Below, one piece after another: positions 49,822-58,342 of a stretch of DNA of 64,000 nucleotides. How positions within the stretch are numbered: the first letter of the stretch is position 1; every line of letters starts with the position of its first letter. Position numbers and translations under genes: made by a program. The stretch comes from Lewinellaceae bacterium (lineage in GTDB: Bacteria; Bacteroidota; Bacteroidia; Chitinophagales; Saprospiraceae). The notes under the pieces were generated by a model. It worked only from the letters and a program-made list of their open reading frames with translations. It was not told the origin of the DNA and searched no databases. The DNA is taken from positions 930,001 through 994,000 of the forward strand of contig JACJYG010000006.1 of assembly GCA_020636215.1 (NCBI GenBank). The letters run 5' to 3'.

Positions 49822-50931
49822 TCATTTCGCCTCCGGGAACAATTTAAAAATCCCCCTTTCTGAAGGCCGGCAGACTCCTCGTTCCGTAATAAGCCCGGTT
49901 ACTAGCCGGGCAGGGGTTACATCAAATGCGTAGTTGGTAGCAGTGCTATCTTGCGGGCTGATGCGCACTTTATAAATTTTACCGTTAAACCAGCCGTATA
50001 CGTAGCTTACTTCATCCGGATTGCGCTCTTCGATGGGGATTTCCTGCAGGCCATCGCGGAGGCGAAAATCGAAGGAGGAAGATGGGAGGGCGACATAAAA
50101 GGGCACTTTATTGTCTTTAGCCGCCAGTGCTTTGAGATAGGTTCCGATTTTGTTGGCTACATCGCCCCGCCGGGTAGTCCGGTCGCTGCCCACTAGCACC
50201 AGGTCGACCATGCCGTGTTGCATGAGGTGGCCTCCCGTATTGTCGGTGATTACAGAATGGGGAATGCCCTGGTGCAGCAGTTCAAATGCGGTGATGTTGG
50301 CGCCCTGGTTGCGGGGGCGGGTTTCATCCACCCAAACGTGCACCGGGATACCGGCATTATGCGCAGCATAAATAGGGGCAGTGGCCGTGCCATAATCGAT
50401 ACAAGCCAGCCAACCCGCATTACAGTGCGTGAGTATATTAACCGGTTTGCCCTTTTTCTTTTTGCTGATAGCCTGAATGAGCGCAAGGCCGTGCTGGCCA
50501 ATCAGACGGCATTGTTCAACATTCTCTTCGGTGATATTATGCGCTTCCTGTAGAGCCTCACGGGCCATGGCAGCCACCTCTTTTTCCTTTTCAATGGCGG
50601 CCAATACCCGGTCGACGGCGTAAGCGAGGTTGATGGCCGTAGGCCGGGTTTCTTTTAACAATTGCGCTATTTCCTGAAGATACTTTCCGATCCGGCTTTT
50701 CTCTTCCGGAGGGTCGAGTAGCGCAAGATACATGCCATAGGCAGCCGCAGATCCGATCAGTGGCGCGCCCCGGAGATGCATTTCCCGAATAGCCCGGGCT
50801 ACTTCTTCAACGGTGCGCATATCCTCAATAATGAATTCGTGGGGCAGATAACGCTGGTCAATGGCCTGAAGGGTAGTAGGGTCGTCCTCCTTCAACCAGA
50901 TAGCCCGGTAGTGCGTACCATTGATTTTCAT
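49822..50931 (-). CDS. mtnA: S-methyl-5-thioribose-1-phosphate isomerase
   Basis: A 369-residue enzyme of the methionine salvage pathway that converts methylthioribose 1-phosphate to methylthioribulose 1-phosphate in the cytoplasm. It belongs to the eIF2B-like isomerase family. Key motifs are RGAPLIGSAAAYGMYLAL near the N terminus, the catalytic Cys in ILTHCNAGWLA, the acid Asp in VLVGSDRTTRRGDVANKIGTY, and the substrate-binding VALPSSSFDF. An upstream in-frame start at 51030 is rejected; the ATG at 50931 (MKINGTHYRAIWL) gives the family's usual length. A perfect TACATTTG box lies on the minus strand at 50956-50949, but no well-placed TTG was found. No other salvage gene is adjacent. Related ribose-1,5-bisphosphate isomerases are possible but less likely. 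Confidence 0.9.
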   Translation of the reverse strand: MKINGTHYRAIWLKEDDPTTLQAIDQRYLPHEFIIEDMRTVEEVARAIREMHLRGAPLIGSAAAYGMYLALLDPPEEKSRIGKYLQEIAQLLKETRPTAINLAYAVDRVLAAIEKEKEVAAMAREALQEAHNITEENVEQCRLIGQHGLALIQAISKKKKGKPVNILTHCNAGWLACIDYGTATAPIYAAHNAGIPVHVWVDETRPRNQGANITAFELLHQGIPHSVITDNTGGHLMQHGMVDLVLVGSDRTTRRGDVANKIGTYLKALAAKDNKVPFYVALPSSSFDFRLRDGLQEIPIEERNPDEVSYVYGWFNGKIYKVRISPQDSTATNYAFDVTPARLVTGLITERGVCRPSERGIFKLFPEAK

Positions 50932-51058
50932 GTATAGGCGTTTTACAACAAATGTAGCTGGAATTGCGGACAATACCGTTGGTTGGCTGTAGAATTGATG
51001 ATAATTTAAAGAAGCATCAGGGCCATGCATGGCCTGGAAAGGCCAAGGCGGGCAGCCA

Positions 51059-52510
51059 TTAATTCGACTTCCAAAAATAAGGGGTGAACAACACCAGGAT
51101 CGTAAAGATCTCCAGTCGGCCTAATAACATGAGGAAGGAGAGGACCAGTTTAATCCCTCCCGACAACCAGGCGAAATTGTCTACCGGCCCGACATCACCG
51201 ATTCCTGGCCCGACATTTCCCAGGCAGGTGGCTACCGCGCCGATGGAGGTCAGAAAATCCAATCCCATTGCGGATACTACAATAGAGCCTATCAGGAAAA
51301 GGATGAGATAGAGCAGCAGGAAGATGATGATATGGGTAATAATACGGCCCGGGACAATCTGGCCGTTTAGCTTTAAGGGGACGATAGCTCTGGGGTGAAT
51401 AATGCGCTTGAATTCGAGAAAGGAATTCTTAAAAAAGACCAGATTTCGGATGATCTTGATGCCGCCACTCGTAGAACCGGCACTGGCGCCTACGAACATC
51501 AGAACAAAGAAAAGCATGGTGAGGCTAGGGTGCCAGGCTGTGTAGTCGGCCGAGACAAAACCAGTCGTCGTAATAATAGAAACGATCTGAAAGATGCTGT
51601 CTCGAAAGGCTTTCTCCCAGGCGAGGTCCGTATTGGACTTTACCACCAGGGTTACAATCACTGAAAGTACGCCAACAAGGGCCAGATAAGCTCTGAATTC
51701 ATCGCTTTGCCAGACTTTTCTGAACTTGCCTTTCAGTCCGAAATAGATAACCGTATAGTTGGTGCCTGCCAGAAACATGAACAGGATGATAGGGTATTGA
51801 ATTGCCGGCAGGTCAAAAGCGGCCATACTGGCGTTTCGGGTGGAAAAGCCTCCGGTGGCCATAGTGGTAAATGCATGGTTGATGGCCTCATAAAAACTCA
51901 TTCCAACAGCCCATAGTATAAGCGTAAGCAAACCCGTCAGGGCCACATAGATCAGCCACAGCCGCTTGGCCGTTTCCTGAATGCGGGGATGTAGTTTGTC
52001 TGAAGTTGGGCCCGGAGCTTCCGCCACGAACAGCTCGATGCCGCCGATACCTAAAAGTGGGAAGATGGCTACCGTCAGCACGATGATGCCCATGCCCCCG
52101 ATCCACTGGGTGAGGCTACGCCAGTAAAGAATACCTTCCGATACGGACTCGATGTCATTGAGCACGGAGGCCCCCGTTGTGGTCATACCCGAAACGGTTT
52201 CAAAAAAAGCTCCCGGTATATCGGGAATTACACCACTGAACAAGTAGGGCAACATACTGAACGACACCATGGCCAGCCAGCCCACCGCTACGATCAGATA
52301 GCCTTCCCGCTTTTTGATCGTATTGTCGCCCCGGAAAGGAAATAACCATAGCAACAGTCCGACGGCCAGGCAAATTAGGCCCGATTGAAGCAAGGGCATC
52401 GCATCCCCGCATTCGAAATAATAAGATACCGGCAGCCCCGTCAGCATCAGCCCTCCGATCATCAGGATCAGTACGGCAATAACCCGGGCGATAGGGCGTA
52501 CATTGATCAT
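51059..52510 (-). CDS. trkH: TrkH-family potassium uptake protein
   Basis: A 483-residue inner-membrane protein, the channel subunit of the Trk/Ktr K+ uptake system. It has about ten hydrophobic helices and four pore loops with the selectivity-filter Gly: TTTGASVLNDIE, TMATGGFSTRNA, TTTGFVSADY and LGNVGPGIGDVGP. The start is the ATG at 52510, three bases after the stop of trkA (52514), so the two genes are translated from one transcript. It needs the NAD-binding TrkA subunit to open. The length fits the family and no key residue is missing. Confidence 0.93.
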   Translation of the reverse strand: MINVRPIARVIAVLILMIGGLMLTGLPVSYYFECGDAMPLLQSGLICLAVGLLLWLFPFRGDNTIKKREGYLIVAVGWLAMVSFSMLPYLFSGVIPDIPGAFFETVSGMTTTGASVLNDIESVSEGILYWRSLTQWIGGMGIIVLTVAIFPLLGIGGIELFVAEAPGPTSDKLHPRIQETAKRLWLIYVALTGLLTLILWAVGMSFYEAINHAFTTMATGGFSTRNASMAAFDLPAIQYPIILFMFLAGTNYTVIYFGLKGKFRKVWQSDEFRAYLALVGVLSVIVTLVVKSNTDLAWEKAFRDSIFQIVSIITTTGFVSADYTAWHPSLTMLFFVLMFVGASAGSTSGGIKIIRNLVFFKNSFLEFKRIIHPRAIVPLKLNGQIVPGRIITHIIIFLLLYLILFLIGSIVVSAMGLDFLTSIGAVATCLGNVGPGIGDVGPVDNFAWLSGGIKLVLSFLMLLGRLEIFTILVLFTPYFWKSN

Positions 52511-52513
52511 GGG

Positions 52514-53854
52514 TTAGTGAAATAATTTTTCAAGTTTGATGATCGCCTCGGGAAGGGCAAAAATAATGACTTTGTCTTTCATCTGAAGCTGGAATTCTCC
52601 GTCCGGAATCAAAGTCTCCTCTCCACGGATAACCCCTCCGATAAGGGCTGTTTTGGGGAAATGTAATTCTTTCAGAGGCTTTTTTGTGATCTGGTTTTGC
52701 TTATGCACTACGTACTCAATGATCTCGGCGTCTACCCCGTGCAGGCTGGTGATGGCTTCCACCTGTCCTTTGCGCACAAAGCGGAAGATATTATTGGCGG
52801 CAATAAGCTTCTTATTGATCAACGTGTCTACCCCAATGTTCTGGGAGATGTGGATGTACTCTTTGTTTTCCACCTGGGCAATGGTCTTGTACACGCCATG
52901 GTTCTTGGCGGTGAGGCTGGCGATGATGTTGGTTTCGGAATTATCCGACAACGCGATGAAAGCATCCATCCGGCTCAGGCCCTCCTCTTCCAGGAGGTCG
53001 ACATTGCTAGGCTCTCCGTTGATAATCAAAGAGTTATTGAGTCGCTCGGATATCCGTTTGCAACGTTCCTTGTCTTTTTCGATCAGGGTGACGTTGTACT
53101 CGTCTTCAAGGCGCTTGGCCGTGGCGATACCCAGGTCGGTCCCTCCCAGGATCATCACGTTTTTTACTTTGATCTTCTTTTTCCCCACCAGTGAGATCAG
53201 CCGGTCCGTATTTTCCTTTCGGGTAATAAAATAAATGTGGTCGCTGCGCCGGAGGATGGTGTCCCCTCTGGGAATAAGAGTGCGGTGGCCGCGAAGAATG
53301 GCGATAGGCCGCAAGGTGACATCCGTTTCAATCCCATGGATATCGACGATATGCTTATTGACCAGGGGAGAGTGCTCATCCAGCGTAACGCCAATTAGGT
53401 TAATCTTGCCGTCCTCAAATTCGAAGTGGTCGGTGAAGGTACACTCCCGGATAAGGCGGTAAATTTCCTCGGCGGCCAGGATAGTAGGAGAAATGAGAGA
53501 GTCGATGCCCAGCTCGCGAAACAAGTCTTTCTGGTCATGCTCCAGATATTCCTGATTGGTGACCCGGGCGATGGCTTGCCGGGCGCCCATTTTTTTAGCC
53601 AGAATAGCAGTGACCAGGTTGTTTTTTTCCGAAGTAGTGACGGCCAGCACCAGATTGGCCCGTCCGACATCTGCTTGTTCAAGGATGTCAATGGAAGAGG
53701 AATCGCCCCGCAGGGTCATCACATCCAGATGGGTGGATGCATAATCCAACACTTCCTGGTTGGAATCGATCAGGACGATGTCCTGGTTTTCATAGACCAG
53801 CAACTCCGCCAGGTGAAACCCCACATCGCCAGCTCCCGCAATTACGATTTTCAT
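52514..53854 (-). CDS. trkA: Trk potassium transporter peripheral subunit TrkA
   Basis: A 446-residue cytoplasmic regulator of the TrkH channel. It has two RCK units: TrkA-N Rossmann folds beginning MKIVIAGAGDVGFHLAELL (Gly-rich NAD loop) and VMILGGTDLGIATAKRL, each followed by a TrkA-C domain (for example PLVNKHIVDIHG and LKELHFPKTALIGGVIRGEE). It binds NAD(H)/ATP and gates K+ uptake. The open frame extends to 53929, but the ATG at 53854 is the natural start of the first Rossmann fold. A TACTTTTG box on the minus strand at 53883-53876 would give a leader of about 16 bases. trkH follows directly. Confidence 0.93.
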   Translation of the reverse strand: MKIVIAGAGDVGFHLAELLVYENQDIVLIDSNQEVLDYASTHLDVMTLRGDSSSIDILEQADVGRANLVLAVTTSEKNNLVTAILAKKMGARQAIARVTNQEYLEHDQKDLFRELGIDSLISPTILAAEEIYRLIRECTFTDHFEFEDGKINLIGVTLDEHSPLVNKHIVDIHGIETDVTLRPIAILRGHRTLIPRGDTILRRSDHIYFITRKENTDRLISLVGKKKIKVKNVMILGGTDLGIATAKRLEDEYNVTLIEKDKERCKRISERLNNSLIINGEPSNVDLLEEEGLSRMDAFIALSDNSETNIIASLTAKNHGVYKTIAQVENKEYIHISQNIGVDTLINKKLIAANNIFRFVRKGQVEAITSLHGVDAEIIEYVVHKQNQITKKPLKELHFPKTALIGGVIRGEETLIPDGEFQLQMKDKVIIFALPEAIIKLEKLFH

Positions 53855-54124
53855 TGATAATGAAATGTTTAAGGCCAAAAGTACGGACATGCAGTCAGGA
53901 AAACTACCAACCCAGGCAACAATTATCACCTAAATTGCTTTTCAATCTATGAGCAAAAGAAAGCCGTTGCTACTTTTGCCGTTGCGGTCAATTGGCTTTC
54001 CGGAAATCCATTTGGCAAAATAAACTGTATAAACGCAAAGGGAAACCGTGTGGCGACGTTCTTTCAATCCTGCGCTTGCTGATCCAATTACGCTGCAAAT
54101 ATCTGATATCAAATTGTAAATTCA

Positions 54125-54577
54125 ATGAAAATACTAATGGTTTGCCTGGGCAATATCTGCCGATCACCTCTGGCGGAAGGCATCATGCGGCGCAAAGTGG
54201 CCGAACGGGGCCTGGACTGGGAAGTCGACTCTGCCGGTACGGGTTTCTGGCACATTGGAGAACCGCCGGACCCCCGCTCGATCCAAACAGCCCGAAAATA
54301 CGGCCTGGATATTACCACCCAGCGGGCCCGGCAAATCAAAGCCCATGACCTGGACCGCTTCGACCTTATCCTGGCTATGGATGAATCCAACTTCCAGGAT
54401 ATTCAGCGACTGGCCGGTTCGGAAAGCCAACGCCAGAAAGTGGCTATGATCCTGAACTACACCCATCCTCATGGCAACCAAAGCGTTCCGGACCCATACT
54501 GGGATGACGATGGCTTCGACAAGGTATACCAAATGCTGGTAAAAGCCTGCGATCGGGTCATTGATGCCCATCTCTGA
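54125..54577 (+). CDS. Low-molecular-weight protein-tyrosine-phosphatase
   Basis: A 150-residue cytoplasmic phosphatase of the LMW-PTP family, which removes phosphate from tyrosine in proteins. The active-site loop CLGNICRS (8-15) contains the nucleophile Cys and the phosphate-binding Arg, and the general acid is the Asp of VPDPYWDDD. Length and motif spacing fit the family exactly. A TACTTTTG box lies at 53971-53978, but it is some 150 bases upstream and lacks a good TTG. In other bacteria such enzymes act with tyrosine kinases in polysaccharide export; no such gene is nearby. The stretch 54578-54819 after it shows no gene. Confidence 0.92.
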   Translation: MKILMVCLGNICRSPLAEGIMRRKVAERGLDWEVDSAGTGFWHIGEPPDPRSIQTARKYGLDITTQRARQIKAHDLDRFDLILAMDESNFQDIQRLAGSESQRQKVAMILNYTHPHGNQSVPDPYWDDDGFDKVYQMLVKACDRVIDAHL

Positions 54578-54819
54578 TTGGAGCAGTTCATGGGGCTGTT
54601 CAGAGCTTGCCCGGCCACACAGCGATTTATCCGGCTGACTAGATAGACGGACAGACGGGTTTATTCCATCAGTCGCTTCCCTTGTATCAAGTCACGCTGA
54701 TAACCAGCGTTTTACGAGGTTGTTGACATGGTTAAATGAACACTTCCCAGTTCATCAGTATGTAGGCCTATAACACACCAGACACATGAGATTCATTGTG
54801 GGCCTTGTGGATCTCAACC

Positions 54820-55163
54820 CACCAGACCCACCAGACATACCAGACGCACCAGACGCACCAGACACACCAGACACACCAGACATACCAGACATACCAGACG
54901 CACCAGACATACCAGACGCACCAGACATACCAGACGCACCAGACACACCAGACACACCAGACACACCAGACACACCAGACATACCAGACGCACCAGACGC
55001 ACCAGACACACCAGACATACCAGACATACCAGACACACCAGATATACCAGACGCACCAGACGCACCAGACGCACCAGACACACCAGACACACCAGACATA
55101 CCAGACATACCAGACACACCAGACATACCAGACATACCAGACATACCAGACATACCAGACCCA
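54820..55163 (+). repeat. Minisatellite of about 38 copies of a 9-bp unit
   Basis: The unit is CCAGACNNA, where NN is AC, AT or GC (CC at the ends). Seven of nine positions are unchanged in all copies, and variation is confined to two neighbouring bases. The array is free of stops in several frames of both strands; in the frame open from 54786 it reads Pro-Asp-[Thr/Ile/Ala] repeated, running on to 55280 over the P450 start. Because every frame stays open, an ORF here is weak evidence for a gene. It lies 20 bases before the P450 ATG. Confidence 0.9.
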
Positions 55164-55183
55164 CCCCGAATAAAACAAATCAC

Positions 55184-56557
55184 ATGCCTGCCACCCCTTT
55201 TCAATCACTATCCTCCATTCCCCGCTGGAAATCGTTGCGCAATTCCCTTCGTTTTGCCCACAATCCGATCACTGTATTGAATGAAAATACCCAGCACTAT
55301 GGGCATACTTATCGCTTTCATTTGGGAGGCTTTCTGCCTGGTATTTTAACAACCGACCCTGGCCTCATTCAGCACATCCTTCAACGGCAGCATCGCAGTT
55401 GGCGAAAGTCGCCGGTGCAAACAGAGCGCCTGGGAGAGTTTCTGGGCAACGGACTGCTGACCAGTGATGGGGAGTACTGGTTGCGGCAGCGCAGGCTTAT
55501 TCAGCCAGGGTTTCACCGCGCCCGCCTCGAAGCACTTTCCGGAATAATGCTGAAGGAGGTCGATGATTTTCTGGACAATCGCTTTGAGCCGGCCATTCGC
55601 AAGTCAACGCTCGTTGATCTGGCACCTCTAATGATGGAACTGGCTTTCCGGGTAGTCGCCAAATCCCTCTTTACTACCGACCTGCGTGAGGAAGACGTTC
55701 AGCTGCTTAGCCGTAATGTTACGGCTATCCAGGCATATATTATGCGTACACTGCGGCAGCCGTACCTCATGCCGTGGTTCCGGTTGTCGGGACAGGCCCA
55801 CCGTCATAAGGAGCTGTCGAGGCAATCTGATCTAACCATCATGCGCTATATTCAGGCGCGCCGCCAATCAGGTGTCAGGAATGATGACTTGTTGCAAATG
55901 CTGTTGGATGCCAGATACGAAGATACCGGGCAGGGAATGACCGATCAGCAACTAATGGAAGAAGCGGCTATTTTGTTTGTTGCCGGCCATGAAACTACAG
56001 CCAATGCGCTGTCCTGGACGTGGTACCTCCTTAGTCAGCACCCTTCTGTGGTAAGTCGATTACGGGAGGAATTTGATTCCGTTCTCGGGGGCCGCCCACC
56101 TGTTTTTGCAGATTTGCCGCGGTTGCAATATAGTATGCAGGTAATCGAAGAATCCATGCGCCTTTATCCTCCGGCCTGGATTACCGACCGCCTGGCCGTT
56201 GAAGATAACGAGTATGAGGGGCTGTTCCTGCCCAAGGGCAGCCGGGTGGTGGCTTATATTTATGGGGTTCATCATCGTCCGGACTTGTGGCCGGACCCGG
56301 AAGCTTTCCGCCCGGAACGCTTTGCCCGTGAAGAAAAGGGAGCCTATCATTCCTTCGCCTATATGCCATTTGGAGGCGGCCCCCGTCAGTGTATCGGAAA
56401 TAATTTTGCCCTCATGGAAATACAGCTCATCCTGTTGCGGATGCTGAGTCGATATGATATGGAACTGGATCCGGGCCATGAAATCGGGTTGGAGCCACTC
56501 GTTACGTTGCGCCCTCGGTTCGGGATGCGGATGATCGTGAAAAATCGCAAAAAATAG
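55184..56557 (+). CDS. Cytochrome P450
   Basis: A 457-residue haem monooxygenase. The oxygen-binding I helix is LFVAGHETTANAL, the ExxR motif is IEESMRLYPP, the PERF-type motif is FRPERFAREE, and the haem-ligand loop is PFGGGPRQCIG with the axial Cys. There is no membrane anchor, so it is a soluble bacterial P450; the sequence resembles the CYP102/CYP4-like type that acts on fatty acids or terpenoids, but the substrate cannot be fixed. A ferredoxin partner gene is not nearby. The ATG at 55184 lies just after the 9-bp minisatellite, so changes in repeat number could alter the leader or promoter spacing. The gene converges with glyA. Confidence 0.92.
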   Translation: MPATPFQSLSSIPRWKSLRNSLRFAHNPITVLNENTQHYGHTYRFHLGGFLPGILTTDPGLIQHILQRQHRSWRKSPVQTERLGEFLGNGLLTSDGEYWLRQRRLIQPGFHRARLEALSGIMLKEVDDFLDNRFEPAIRKSTLVDLAPLMMELAFRVVAKSLFTTDLREEDVQLLSRNVTAIQAYIMRTLRQPYLMPWFRLSGQAHRHKELSRQSDLTIMRYIQARRQSGVRNDDLLQMLLDARYEDTGQGMTDQQLMEEAAILFVAGHETTANALSWTWYLLSQHPSVVSRLREEFDSVLGGRPPVFADLPRLQYSMQVIEESMRLYPPAWITDRLAVEDNEYEGLFLPKGSRVVAYIYGVHHRPDLWPDPEAFRPERFAREEKGAYHSFAYMPFGGGPRQCIGNNFALMEIQLILLRMLSRYDMELDPGHEIGLEPLVTLRPRFGMRMIVKNRKK

Positions 56558-56583
56558 GCCCGGAGCAGCAAGCTGTCCGGGCC
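56557..56583. terminator. Hairpin between the convergent P450 and glyA genes
   Basis: GGCCCGGA (56557-56564) pairs perfectly with TCCGGGCC (56576-56583) over an 11-base loop. T runs on either side are short, so termination strength is uncertain, but the position between two convergent genes fits a shared terminator. Confidence 0.45.
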
Positions 56584-56622
56584 CGGATTTAGCGTTTTGG
56601 GTGTCCTCAGGGCGTTTTACCC

Positions 56623-57912
56623 TCAGGCATGGATATTTATTTCTTCGTACAGTGGGAATTGTTCCATATAAGCATTGACCTCCTGGCCAATTTTGGTGAT
56701 CAGTCCTTCATTTTCAGCATTTGAAATGATGGTGTCTATCCATCCGACTATTTTTTGGCAGTCGTTTTCTTTAAGGCCACGGGTAGTGACGGCGGCTGAC
56801 CCAACGCGAATGCCGGAAGTGACAAAAGGGGTTTGAGTATCGAATGGCACCATATTTTTGTTGACCGTGATATGGGCTTTTTCCAGGGCTTTTTCGGCAA
56901 CTTTCCCCGTAACGTCCTTCGACCGAAGGTCAATGAGCATGAGGTGATTGTCGGTGCCTCCGGAAATGACCTGATAGCCTTTTTCAAGGAAGGCATGCGC
57001 CATGGCCTGAGCGTTGCGGATCACCTGTTTGCCGTATGCCTTGAATTCCGGCTGAAGCGCTTCCCCAAATGCAACGGCTTTAGCAGCAATGATATGTTCG
57101 AGCGGGCCGCCCTGCATTCCGGGAAATACACCACTATTGAGGATTGATGACATGGGAATAAGGTTGCCCTTTTTGGTCGTCCGGCCCCATGGGTTATCGA
57201 AATCCCGGCCCATCATGATGATGCCGCCTCGCGGGCCGCGCAAGGTTTTATGGGTCGTTGAAGTAATAATGTGACAGTGGGGCAGTGGGTTGTTGAGCAG
57301 GCCGGCAGCGATGAGGCCGGCAGGGTGGGCGATATCGGCTAGTAGAAGCGCGCCAACCTGATCGGCAATGGAGCGGAAGCGCTCATAATCCCAGTCGCGG
57401 GCGTAGGCCGAAGCGCCGCAGATGATTAGTTTTGGTTTGATGGCCAGAGCCTTTGCCTCCACCTTATCCATGTCGATACGGCCGGTTTCTTTTTCCACGC
57501 CATAGAAGTGTGCATTGTACACCAGGCCTGAATAATTGACTGGCGAGCCATGGGAAAGGTGCCCCCCGTGGGAGAGGTCGAAGCCCAGGATGGAATCGCC
57601 GGGTTGCAGACAGGCCAGGAAAACGGCGGCATTGGCCTGTGCGCCAGCGTGAGGCTGCACATTGGCGAATTCGGCGCCAAAGAGTTCTTTCAATCGGTCA
57701 ATGGCCAATTGTTCGATCTGGTCTACCACTTCACAACCACCATAATAGCGTTTGCCGGGATAGCCCTCTGCGTATTTGTTGGTCAGGCAGGTGCCCATGG
57801 CCTCCATGACCTGTGGGCTGGTAAAATTCTCGGAAGCAATTAGTTCAACACCATGTTGCTGCCGGTTTAATTCTTTTTGGATCAAATCAAAGACCACGCG
57901 ATCTTTTGCCAT
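56623..57912 (-). CDS. glyA: Serine hydroxymethyltransferase
   Basis: A 429-residue PLP-dependent enzyme that interconverts serine and glycine with tetrahydrofolate, the main source of one-carbon units. Conserved parts include ELIASENFTSPQVMEAMG, NKYAEGYPGKRYYGG, the substrate His region DLSHGGHLSHGS, DIAHPAGLIAAG and the PLP-binding Lys in TSTTHKTLRGPRGG. The frame is open to 57939 using GTG, but the ATG at 57912 (MAKDRVVFDLIQ) is the better start. A TATTTTTG box on the minus strand at 58101-58094 with CAAA (TTTG) at 58118-58121 may be its promoter, giving a leader of about 175 bases. A single copy of normal length. Confidence 0.95.
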   Translation of the reverse strand: MAKDRVVFDLIQKELNRQQHGVELIASENFTSPQVMEAMGTCLTNKYAEGYPGKRYYGGCEVVDQIEQLAIDRLKELFGAEFANVQPHAGAQANAAVFLACLQPGDSILGFDLSHGGHLSHGSPVNYSGLVYNAHFYGVEKETGRIDMDKVEAKALAIKPKLIICGASAYARDWDYERFRSIADQVGALLLADIAHPAGLIAAGLLNNPLPHCHIITSTTHKTLRGPRGGIIMMGRDFDNPWGRTTKKGNLIPMSSILNSGVFPGMQGGPLEHIIAAKAVAFGEALQPEFKAYGKQVIRNAQAMAHAFLEKGYQVISGGTDNHLMLIDLRSKDVTGKVAEKALEKAHITVNKNMVPFDTQTPFVTSGIRVGSAAVTTRGLKENDCQKIVGWIDTIISNAENEGLITKIGQEVNAYMEQFPLYEEINIHA

Positions 57913-58093
57913 TTGCAGTTGTTTTTTTGTCAAAAGCACCAGTAGAATTGACCGTTAAAGGCCCATGGCGCCAGCGCATTGAATGCAGAATAACTCCAGT
58001 TTTGGATTGCATCGGAACTAGAGGAGCTGGATTATGCGCGCCTTGTTTTTCTCAGTGCTTCCAAACCATGTTGCCGTGTCATTAATTGTGGTG

Positions 58094-58121
58094 CAAAAAT
58101 ACAATAAATCTATAAAGCAAA
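58094..58121 (-). promoter_or_regulatory. Candidate promoter of glyA
   Basis: On the minus strand TTTG (58121-58118), a 16-base gap, and TATTTTTG (58101-58094), a full match to TAnnTTTG. The rest of 57913-58342 between glyA and the divergent phosphoesterase gene holds no recognisable gene. Confidence 0.4.
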
Positions 58122-58342
58122 GCTTTAATTAATCCCGTAGATGTTCCGGCACGGCAAGCTATGCAATAATTTTACCGTGATTAATTTCTTATTTTCGGCC
58201 AAAGAGATGGTGTTTTTTGCAACCTCTACCCCCCCCGGCCGGTATAAACGTAGGTTGGGGCCAGGTCCGGATATTGCGATTGCAGAACAGGCCATTGCTA
58301 AGGTGGGATGGCTCTTGGAAACATACAAAACCACATGAATTG

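Noticed and set aside
54820..55163. CRISPR array
   Set aside because: The period is 9 bp with no spacers; it is a minisatellite.
54786..55280. 164-codon ORF of Pro-Asp-X repeats as a protein gene
   Set aside because: The 9-bp array has no stops in several frames of both strands, so open frames are expected by chance; it also runs far over the start of the P450 gene. Kept as a repeat only.
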